A program made the translations under genes and the position numbers. From positions 1-6,863 of the forward strand of contig CAAEHZ010000522.1 in NCBI GenBank assembly GCA_900755865.1: 6,863 nucleotides of DNA, in the 5' to 3' direction. Source of the DNA: Lachnospiraceae bacterium (GTDB lineage Bacteria; Bacillota; Clostridia; Lachnospirales; Lachnospiraceae). The notes beneath the pieces are model-generated. The model did no database searches, had not been told where the DNA came from, and saw nothing but the letters and a program-made list of their open reading frames with translations. Each line of letters starts with the position of its first letter. The stretch's first letter is position 1. Shown in pieces: positions 1 to 5,321 of this stretch.

Positions 1-2
1 CA

Positions 3-374
3 GAGGTTTTTACCGAATATAAGGAGGATTTTGCCGCTATTTCCATGGAACTTTCCGGCGCCTATCCCCTTACGGACAAGTCCTTAAACTATGTGCGGCA
101 GGTTACTCTGGATAAAAAAGAGGACACTGTGACCCTTTCTGACTGCACGAACTGTCAGGATGTGGTTCTCCATTTCATTACTTACTATAAACCCGCCGTG
201 ACTGACAACCATATGGAAATCGGCAGCGCAAAGGTTTCCTTTGAAGGCGCAAAGCTGCTTACGGTAGAAACCCTCCCCATTACGGACAAGCGGTTACAGA
301 CCGCCTGGGACCATGATCTCTACCGGATTTGCCTGAAAATGGATGCTCCCCGGTTTCGGATGATAATACACTGA
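3..374 (+). CDS. Heparinase II/III-like polysaccharide lyase, C-terminal fragment (5' end outside window)
   Basis: The frame is open from the left edge and ends in TGA at 372-374, giving about 123 visible residues. The visible part resembles the C-terminal beta-sandwich of heparinase II/III-like lyases: a segment reading MELSGAYP, then YVRQVTLDKKEDTVTLSD, where such proteins carry an R-x-V-x-L-D strand followed by a V-T-V-x-D strand. Near the end comes W-D-H-D-LYRICLK, like the final W-x-D-x-LYR strand of the family. Family members cleave acidic polysaccharides by beta-elimination. The catalytic alpha/alpha toroid lies outside the window, so neither substrate nor activity can be judged. The stop is 59 bases before the next gene on the same strand, so co-transcription is possible. 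The family call is from recall of pattern, not from a search, and another beta-sandwich protein is possible. Confidence 0.68.
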   Translation, partial: EVFTEYKEDFAAISMELSGAYPLTDKSLNYVRQVTLDKKEDTVTLSDCTNCQDVVLHFITYYKPAVTDNHMEIGSAKVSFEGAKLLTVETLPITDKRLQTAWDHDLYRICLKMDAPRFRMIIH

Positions 375-382
375 TAAAAACA

Positions 383-417
383 GCACACCCGGCACAAACC
401 CAATGTGCCGGATGTGC
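383..417 (+). other. Stem-loop between the lyase gene and the membrane-protein gene
   Basis: GCACA-c-CCGGCACA at 383-396 pairs with TGTGCCGG-a-TGTGC at 404-417 around a 7-base loop. This gives 13 base pairs with one internal C/A mismatch. No T-run follows, so it is not a standard intrinsic terminator. Its 3' arm runs directly into the ribosome-binding cassette of the next gene. It could protect the upstream mRNA end, act as a weak attenuator, or affect translation of the membrane protein. The pairing is seen directly; the role is inferred. Confidence 0.6.
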
Positions 418-428
418 AGAAATGAGGA
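416..428 (+). promoter_or_regulatory. Ribosome-binding cassette of the CmpB-like gene
   Basis: The sequence GCAGAAATGAGGA carries GAGG at 424-427, six to seven bases before ATG at 434. It fixes the start of the membrane protein. CAGAAATGAGGA is identical to the RBS-like end of the repeat copy in the convergent region (minus strand, about 1804-1815). Confidence 0.75.
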
Positions 429-433
429 TTCCC

Positions 434-1783
434 ATGACATATACCCTTTTAGAACTGACCTGGCTGTTTTTCCTGTATTCCTTTCTCGGCTGGTGCATTG
501 AAGTCTGTTTTTCCGCCATCTGCCGGAAACAGTTCATCAACCGGGGTTTTGTAAACAGCCCTCTGTGCCCGATTTATGGCTTCGGTGCTGTTTTCTTCGC
601 CATCTTTCTGCCTGATTTACTGGAAAGGCCTTTCTTTCTGTTCCTGGGCGGCATGCTGATTGCCTCCGGTCTGGAATACTCCGTTGGCGTTCTCATGGAA
701 AAGATTTTCCGGAAAAAGCTCTGGGATTATTCTTCCATTAAATGGAACATTGGCGGATATATCTGCCTGAGATATTCCCTTCTCTGGGGACTTCTCGCGG
801 TACTGACCATGAAGTTTTCCAATCCCTTCCTCTGCCGGATACTGAGTCTTCTGCCTCATACGCTGATGCTTGTACTTGCCTGGGTAGCATGGGGACTTTT
901 GCTGCTGGATTTTATTACTACCGCTATGACTGTCCTGCACATGCAGATTTCCGCCAGACGGCTGCAGGAGCTTTCGAATGGCATGAAGCGCACCTCCGGT
1001 ATTCTGGAAAACGGGCTGACCCGGCTTGTGCAGCGGCGTATGGAAAAGTCCTTCCCCTCCATTGAGCGCTCCGCGCTTGCAAAAAAGAAAACAAAATCTA
1101 CTGTTTTTGCAGAAGGCTGCAGCTTCTACAAGCTGCTTTCCCTGTTCTTCATTGGTGCCTTTCTGGGGGATATTACGGAAACCATATTCTGCCTGATTAC
1201 AACCGGCGTACTGATGAGCCGCAGCAGCGTTGTTTACGGCCCCTTTAGTATTGTCTGGGGACTGGGCTGCGCCCTTTTAACCTTCTTTCTCTACCGTTAC
1301 CGGAACAAGAGCGACGGCGTTATCTTTCTGGCAGGAACCCTTTTAGGCGGTGCCTATGAATACATCTGCAGCGTCTTTACAGAGCTTGTATTCGGAACCG
1401 TTTTCTGGGATTACAGCGGCTTCGCCTTTAACCTGGGCGGACGTATCAACCTGCTTTACTGCTTTTTCTGGGGAATCGCCGCAGTTGTCTGGCTGAAGCT
1501 GTTTTACCCATTCCTGTCCCGCCAGATAGAAAAACTGCCCCGGAAAACCGGGACAGTCCTTTTAAACGTACTGCTTGTTTTTATGATTTTTGATATGGGA
1601 ATTTCCGCTCTGGCGCTCTCCCGCTATAATGAGCGGCAGACATCTGAAAATGTAACCACGGAAACCAGCCAGGCTCCCGGCAGTACTTCCCCGGAACTTT
1701 CTGCACTGGATGCTTTTCTGGACAGCCATTTCCCGGACTCCCGGATGGAACGCATTTATCCCAACGCAAAAACCGTGGAATAA
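434..1783 (+). CDS. Tandem-domain CmpB-like putative ABC transporter permease (PF06541-type)
   Basis: This 449-residue integral membrane protein contains two copies of the domain named ABC_trans_CmpB (putative ABC-transporter type IV). Copy 1 spans about residues 8-190 and copy 2 about 230-396. Matching landmarks lie about 226-228 residues apart: FLGWCIE (E23) with FLGDITE (E249), GLEY (E81) with GAYEY (E309), and WDYSSIKWNIGG (W97) with WDYSGFAFNLGG (W325), each followed by an aromatic-rich WG segment. The linker, about 190-229, is basic and hydrophilic. A last membrane segment at about 375-396 precedes a polar Ser/Thr-rich tail of about 53 residues. The reading frame is open back to 329, inside the lyase gene, but GAGG at 424-427 supports ATG at 434. 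No ATPase gene adjoins it, so the transporter label is only a family name and the substrate is unknown. Confidence 0.85.
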   Translation: MTYTLLELTWLFFLYSFLGWCIEVCFSAICRKQFINRGFVNSPLCPIYGFGAVFFAIFLPDLLERPFFLFLGGMLIASGLEYSVGVLMEKIFRKKLWDYSSIKWNIGGYICLRYSLLWGLLAVLTMKFSNPFLCRILSLLPHTLMLVLAWVAWGLLLLDFITTAMTVLHMQISARRLQELSNGMKRTSGILENGLTRLVQRRMEKSFPSIERSALAKKKTKSTVFAEGCSFYKLLSLFFIGAFLGDITETIFCLITTGVLMSRSSVVYGPFSIVWGLGCALLTFFLYRYRNKSDGVIFLAGTLLGGAYEYICSVFTELVFGTVFWDYSGFAFNLGGRINLLYCFFWGIAAVVWLKLFYPFLSRQIEKLPRKTGTVLLNVLLVFMIFDMGISALALSRYNERQTSENVTTETSQAPGSTSPELSALDAFLDSHFPDSRMERIYPNAKTVE

Positions 1784-1803
1784 TCTCCTAAAATCCAGTT
1801 TAC

Positions 1804-1873
1804 TCCTCATTTCTGCGCACTTCTCCATCGCATCTCGAGTTTGTGTCAAGTACGCGCAGACACAAATCTCGCG
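1804..1873 (-). repeat. Intergenic RBS-bearing repeat, copy 1 (full-length, no gene after it)
   Basis: On the minus strand this starts GCGAGATTTGTGTC, loops through TGCGCGTACTT, closes with GACACAAACTCG and ends in GTGCGCAGAAATGAGGA. The stem (plus-strand arms 1836-1847 and 1859-1871) is 12 base pairs with one bulged A and an 11-base loop. Bases 1813-1851 match 3941-3979 at 38 of 39 positions, and 1836-1873 match 5236-5273 at 36 of 38. Unlike the other copies, no credible minus-strand gene follows: downstream lies the antisense of the membrane-protein gene. This points to a dispersed element rather than a leader tied to one gene. Confidence 0.8.
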
Positions 1874-1938
1874 TGTGAAACTTAGAACCTCTTCGCGAAA
1901 GAGCCTTTGCTCTGAGTGATTAGAGGTTCTTTTCACAC
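1873..1938. terminator. Bulged long hairpin between convergent genes, probable bidirectional terminator
   Basis: GTGTGAAA (1873-1880) pairs with TTTCACAC (1931-1938), and AGAACCTCT (1884-1892) pairs with AGAGGTTCT (1922-1930). The result is a 17-bp stem with a CTT bulge on one side. Inside is a small hairpin, AGAGC-CTTT-GCTCT, at 1900-1913. On the plus strand the inner stem is followed by TTTTC, a short U-tract; the minus strand has only a weak T-run (AAGTTTC). It lies between the stops of the membrane gene (1783) and aguB (1941), where a shared terminator is expected. Its left end abuts the repeat copy, sharing base 1873. Confidence 0.6.
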
Positions 1939-1940
1939 TA

Positions 1941-2816
1941 TTATCGGGACAGGGCACCGTACATTTCCGGTCTTCTGTCCCGGAAAAGTCCCCACTCAAA
2001 CCGCAGCTTCCGAATGGCATCCAAGTCATAGGTATGCAGAAGGATTCCCTCTTCCGCCCTTCCGGCATCAGAAAGCAATTCTCCGGTTTCATCTGTCAGA
2101 AAAGAAGAACCATAAAAGGTCAGGGCAGAGGTCTGTCCACCATTTTCCGGGGAAGGATTTACCCTCTCCTCTCCAATCCGGTTTGCTGCAATGACCGGCA
2201 CCACATTTGCCGCCGCATGCCCCTGCATACAGCGCCGCCAGTGAGGCATACTGTCACACTCAATAATCGGCTCGGAGCCTATCGCCGTAGGATAAAACAA
2301 AAGCTCCGCTCCCTGCAGCGCCATACACCTTGCTGTTTCCGGAAACCACTGATCCCAGCAGATTCCCACACCAATTTTTGCATACAGCGTATCCCATACC
2401 CGAAAGCCCGTATTTCCCGGCGTAAAATAAAATTTCTCCTGATAAAAATGGTCATCCGGGATATGGGTTTTCCGATATACCCCCAAAATCCTTCCATCCC
2501 CGTCTATCACTGCCACGGAATTATAGGTCACATTTTCCTCCCGCTCAAAAAAGCTCACCGGCAGCACCACCCGGCACTCCGCCGCCACCTTTTTCAACCG
2601 CTGTACCGCGGGGTTTTCCTCCAGCGGATATGCCAGCTCATAGGAGGCATAATTTCTCTCCTGACAAAAATCCCAGGTTTCAAACAGCTCCGGCAGAAGC
2701 ACTATCTGCGCGCCCTTCCCGGCTGCCTCTCTGACAAACTGCTCCGCCTTTTCTATATTCTTCTCTCTCGACCGATTGCAGTACATCTGCACTGCCGCCA
2801 CGGTTACATTCCGCAT
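1941..2816 (-). CDS. aguB: N-carbamoylputrescine amidase (AguB), nitrilase superfamily
   Basis: AguB hydrolyses N-carbamoylputrescine to putrescine, CO2 and ammonia, the last step from agmatine to putrescine. The 291-residue protein has the full nitrilase-superfamily catalytic set: E43 in LLPELFE, K116 in YRKTHIPDD and C153 in GICWDQWFPE. The RKTHIPD and CWDQWFPE contexts are typical of AguB rather than of general amidases, and the length is normal for the family. ATG at 2816 has AAGGTGG seven bases upstream, within the end of aguA. The two genes overlap by 13 bases, which suggests translational coupling. It is the last gene of the polyamine operon and its stop is followed by the convergent hairpin. 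A generic carbon-nitrogen hydrolase is the only serious alternative, and the aguA neighbour makes it unlikely. Confidence 0.96.
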   Translation of the reverse strand: MRNVTVAAVQMYCNRSREKNIEKAEQFVREAAGKGAQIVLLPELFETWDFCQERNYASYELAYPLEENPAVQRLKKVAAECRVVLPVSFFEREENVTYNSVAVIDGDGRILGVYRKTHIPDDHFYQEKFYFTPGNTGFRVWDTLYAKIGVGICWDQWFPETARCMALQGAELLFYPTAIGSEPIIECDSMPHWRRCMQGHAAANVVPVIAANRIGEERVNPSPENGGQTSALTFYGSSFLTDETGELLSDAGRAEEGILLHTYDLDAIRKLRFEWGLFRDRRPEMYGALSR

Positions 2817-3925
2817 GACACTTCCACCTTTCTCCCGGGAATCTGCTGGGTAATACAGTGAATATTTCCACCGCCAATCAGAATATCCCTCGCATAAATC
2901 TGGATAACCTCCCTTGTGGGAAACAGCTTCTGCAAAATTTTCTTCGCCCGCTCGTCCGCCGCATCTCCAAACCCCGGCATGACAATACTGCCGTTTGCAA
3001 TATAAAAATTCACATAGGAGGCTGCAAGCCGCTCTCCCGGCGTTCTGGCAGGCTCATCCTGACAGGCATCCAGCCCCTCACATTCCTCCGCCCGCATACA
3101 CACAGGCTTCGGCAGCGGCAGCTTATGTACCTTGATTTTCCGCCCCCTTGCATCTGTCACCTGTTCCAGATATTCCAGGCACCGCTTCGACATTTCATAC
3201 TGCACATCCTCCCTGTCCTCTGTCCAGGCAAGCACTACCTCTCCCGGTGCCACAAAAGCGCAGATGTTATCCACATGCTCGTTAGTTTCATCCTGATAAA
3301 TTCCACAGGGCAGCCAGAGTATGGTGGATACTCCCAGATAATTTTTCAGCGTCTGTTCAATCGCCTCTCTGGAAAGCTCCGGATTTCTTCCCCTGCTCAA
3401 AAGACAGCTCTCCGTTACCATACAGGTACCCTCCCCGTCCACATGAACAGAGCCGCCCTCCAGAATAAAATCCCGCTTGCAGTAAACATCCCTGTCCAGC
3501 AAATCGCAGAGCTTCCTTGCCATCCGGTTATCCTTATCCCACGGGAAATAGAGTCCGTCCACCAGACCTCCCCAGGCATTAAAGCCCCAGTCAATCCCCC
3601 GTATTTCCCCCTCGCTGTTTTTCACAAAGGTAGGAGCATAATCCCTCGCCCAGGCATCATCCGAGGACATTTCCACCACCCGGACCTGCTCCGGCAGCAT
3701 AGCACGGGCATTATCATATTGTCTTTCGCTGGCGCACACCGTCACCTTTTCAGAGCGGGAAATTGCCTCCGCCACCTGCACAAAAGCTTTCCTCGCCGCA
3801 TATCCCCCGTACTGCCAGGAATCTGCCCTCTCCGGGAAAATCATAATACAGCCCTCATGGGGTTCATATTCTGCGGGCATAAAAAAACCATCCGCCGCCG
3901 GAAAACTATTTCTTATGATTCGCAT
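2804..3925 (-). CDS. aguA: Agmatine deiminase (AguA)
   Basis: AguA converts agmatine to N-carbamoylputrescine and ammonia, and acts directly before AguB in cytosolic putrescine synthesis. The 373-residue protein belongs to the guanidino-group-modifying (PAD-type) superfamily. Visible motifs are MPAEYEPHEG near residues 16-25, DDAWARDYAPTF (89-100), the FILEGGSVHVDG region (E156, H161), NEHVDN with the catalytic-type His at about 217, and GGGNIHCITQQIP with nucleophile C357 near the C-terminus. The longest frame starts at 3961, but its first 12 residues are encoded by the upstream repeat. ATG at 3925 has GGAG at 3933-3936 and begins MRIIRNSFPAADGFFMPAE, which fits the family N-terminus. The gap to the nspC stop is 91 bases. 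A catabolic agmatine deiminase is less likely, because no putrescine carbamoyltransferase or antiporter gene is visible. Confidence 0.96.
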   Translation of the reverse strand: MRIIRNSFPAADGFFMPAEYEPHEGCIMIFPERADSWQYGGYAARKAFVQVAEAISRSEKVTVCASERQYDNARAMLPEQVRVVEMSSDDAWARDYAPTFVKNSEGEIRGIDWGFNAWGGLVDGLYFPWDKDNRMARKLCDLLDRDVYCKRDFILEGGSVHVDGEGTCMVTESCLLSRGRNPELSREAIEQTLKNYLGVSTILWLPCGIYQDETNEHVDNICAFVAPGEVVLAWTEDREDVQYEMSKRCLEYLEQVTDARGRKIKVHKLPLPKPVCMRAEECEGLDACQDEPARTPGERLAASYVNFYIANGSIVMPGFGDAADERAKKILQKLFPTREVIQIYARDILIGGGNIHCITQQIPGRKVEVSCGM

Positions 3926-3932
3926 GTTTAAT

Positions 3933-3936
3933 CTCC
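3933..3936 (-). promoter_or_regulatory. Ribosome binding site of aguA, carried by the repeat
   Basis: On the minus strand CAGGAATGGAG ends seven bases before ATG at 3925. The SD core GGAG is part of the repeat cassette, so it argues against the upstream in-frame ATG at 3961, which has no comparable SD sequence. Confidence 0.75.
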
Positions 3937-3979
3937 ATTCCTGCGCACTTCTCCAACGCATCTCGAGTTTGTGTCAAGT
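3933..3979 (-). repeat. Intergenic RBS-bearing repeat, copy 2 (distal arm lost)
   Basis: Bases 3941-3979 match copy 1 at 38 of 39 positions, including the CGAGTTTGTGTC arm (3964-3975). The partner arm GACACAAATCTCG is absent. The bases from 3980 to the nspC stop (4017) read differently, with only a short CTCGA (4006-4010) left that could pair with TCGAG (3963-3967). The stem is therefore mostly broken here, while the RBS end is intact and serves aguA. It occupies most of the nspC-aguA gap. Confidence 0.78.
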
Positions 3980-4016
3980 GTGTGCTTTTCTGCTCAGTCT
4001 GTGCGCTCGACAAAAT

Positions 4017-5198
4017 TTACGAAAGTCTGCCCTTAAAATCTTCATACCCGAACTGCCGCACCATCCGGCAATTCCCATTTTGCTCCCGCAGGGCAATTCC
4101 CGGCAGGGGCATCCCGTTAAAGGTATTGGTCTTTACCATGGAATAGATTGCCATATCCTCAAAAAAAAGCCTGTCCCCCTCCTGTAAGGGTCTGTCAAAG
4201 GAATAGTCCCCGATGACATCCCCTGCCAGACAGGTAGGGCCTCCCAGCCTGTAGGTACAGGGCTTTTCCCCTGCGGGAGCACTCCCCGCAAGGGGCGGTC
4301 TGTAGGGCATTTCCAGTACATCCGGCATATGGCAGGCGGCAGAAGCGTCCAATATTGCAAGATTTACTGTTCCGGTATCCCGCACCTCCAATACCGACGT
4401 TACCAGAAGTCCCCCATTCAGGGCAACCGCCTCTCCCGGTTCCAGATAGACCTGCAGTTCATATGTTTCCTGTATTCTCCGGATACATTTCTCCAGCCTT
4501 TCCAGTCCGTAATCCGGTCTTGTAATATGATGCCCACCGCCAAAATTCAGCCATTTTTTCCCTTTCAGATACTTTCCAAAATGCGCTTCCACTGCATCCA
4601 GCGTTTCCTCCAGCGCATCCACATTCTGCTCGCAAAGAGTATGAAAATGCAGCCCATCCAGAGCATCCAGCCACTTCTGCCCGTCCGCTTCCGAAAATAT
4701 CTGCTCAAATTCTGCCTGAGTCACGCCAAGCCTTGAGCCCGGCGCACAGGGATCGTAAATAACATGTCCCTCCTGGGTGGAGCATTCCGGGTTTATCCGC
4801 AGTCCGATGCTCTTCCCCGCTTCCTTCGCCCGCAGCCCAAACTTTTTCACCTGTTTCCAGGAATTAAAAACAATATGGTCGCAGTATTTTAGAATCTCTT
4901 CAAACTCTTCCTCCCGATAGGCAGGAGAAAAAATGTGGTTTTCACACTTTTTCCCCTCTTTCGCAAGCGGCGCCGCCATTTCCTCTGCACAAAGCCTTGC
5001 CTCATACAGACCGCTGGCGGTTGCTCCCGCTAAATATCTGCCGATTTCCGGATACAGGGCGTACATGGAAAACGCCTTCTGCGCCAGTAAAATTCTGGCT
5101 CCCGTTCTCTCCATCACGCCGGAAAGGATTTCCAGATTCTTTCTTATTTTTGTTTCTTCCACCACAAAGCAGGGTGTATGTAACTGAGCCAATTCCAT
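4017..5198 (-). CDS. nspC: Carboxynorspermidine/carboxyspermidine decarboxylase (NspC)
   Basis: This PLP-dependent fold-III (alanine-racemase-like) decarboxylase removes CO2 from carboxyspermidine or carboxynorspermidine to give spermidine or norspermidine. In the 393-residue protein, TPCFVVEE opens the sequence and LAQKAFSM holds the PLP lysine (K41). GLHFHTLCEQ, WLNFGGGHHITRPDY and YLEPGEAV contribute the PLP-phosphate and substrate side of the barrel. ACHMPDVLEMPYRPP and LGGPTCLAGDVIGDY (Cys about 323) lie in the C-terminal beta domain, with FEDMAIYSMVKTNTFNG near the end. These are typical NspC motifs and distinguish it from ornithine, lysine and diaminopimelate decarboxylases. Two starts are possible, at 5210 (four residues longer) and 5198. 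The cassette spacing shared with neighbouring genes favours 5198, with GAG at 5206-5208, though this SD is weaker than the others. Triamine length cannot be told from sequence. Confidence 0.95.
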   Translation of the reverse strand: MELAQLHTPCFVVEETKIRKNLEILSGVMERTGARILLAQKAFSMYALYPEIGRYLAGATASGLYEARLCAEEMAAPLAKEGKKCENHIFSPAYREEEFEEILKYCDHIVFNSWKQVKKFGLRAKEAGKSIGLRINPECSTQEGHVIYDPCAPGSRLGVTQAEFEQIFSEADGQKWLDALDGLHFHTLCEQNVDALEETLDAVEAHFGKYLKGKKWLNFGGGHHITRPDYGLERLEKCIRRIQETYELQVYLEPGEAVALNGGLLVTSVLEVRDTGTVNLAILDASAACHMPDVLEMPYRPPLAGSAPAGEKPCTYRLGGPTCLAGDVIGDYSFDRPLQEGDRLFFEDMAIYSMVKTNTFNGMPLPGIALREQNGNCRMVRQFGYEDFKGRLS

Positions 5199-5205
5199 TT
5201 TTACA

Positions 5206-5273
5206 CTCATTTCTGCGCACGTTCCCTGCGCATAACGAGTTTGTGTCAGGTGCGCGCAGACACAAATCTCGCG
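5206..5273 (-). repeat. Intergenic RBS-bearing repeat, copy 3 (full-length, before nspC)
   Basis: The stem arms are CGAGTTTGTGTC (5236-5247) and GACACAAATCTCG (5259-5271), with loop AGGTGCGCGCA. Bases 5236-5273 match copy 1 at 36 of 38 positions, and both differences are in the loop. Nearer the gene, two TGCGCA words (5214-5219 and 5227-5232) can form a second 6-bp hairpin with a 7-base loop. The minus-strand end CAGAAATGAG provides the RBS of nspC. It fills most of the 123-base gap after the dehydrogenase gene. Confidence 0.8.
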
Positions 5274-5297
5274 ATTGAAAAATTTTATTTTTCAATC
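5273..5297 (-). terminator. AT-rich perfect hairpin after the dehydrogenase gene, weak terminator or processing site
   Basis: GATTGAAAAA (5273-5282) and TTTTTCAATC (5288-5297) are perfect inverted arms around TTTTA. It lies 24 bases after the dehydrogenase stop and directly touches repeat copy 3 at base 5273. On the minus strand the stem is followed by GCGAG, not by a T-run, and it has few GC pairs. Full termination is therefore doubtful and the distal genes are probably still co-transcribed, perhaps at a reduced level. Confidence 0.4.
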
Positions 5298-5321
5298 TTC
5301 TCTCCTCCGGTTCTCCGATTC

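Noticed and set aside
329..433. Upstream extension of the membrane protein to ATG 329
   Set aside because: It would overlap the lyase coding sequence and cross the hairpin, and lacks the SD seen before ATG 434. The sequence from 434 starts directly with a membrane segment.
1836..1849. TTGACA in the repeat (minus strand) as a -35 promoter element
   Set aside because: No credible TATAAT-like box lies about 17 bases downstream in copies 1 and 2, and copy 3 has CTGACA. The bases are explained by the stem-loop.
1562..2092. Minus-strand open frame crossing the convergent region
   Set aside because: It runs through the end of aguB in another frame, the terminator-like hairpin, the repeat and the antisense of a membrane-protein gene. 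No motif is visible, and the SD-like end of repeat copy 1 is not followed by an ATG at proper spacing.
2034..3931. Long plus-strand open frames opposite aguB and aguA (2034-2861 and 2858-3931)
   Set aside because: They are antisense to two proteins with complete catalytic motifs, show no recognisable domain, and are rich in Arg, His and Pro, as expected for the complement of coding DNA.
3926..3961. Twelve-residue N-terminal extension of AguA from ATG 3961
   Set aside because: The extension is encoded by the repeat and contains the SD used by ATG 3925; the family N-terminus begins at the later codon.
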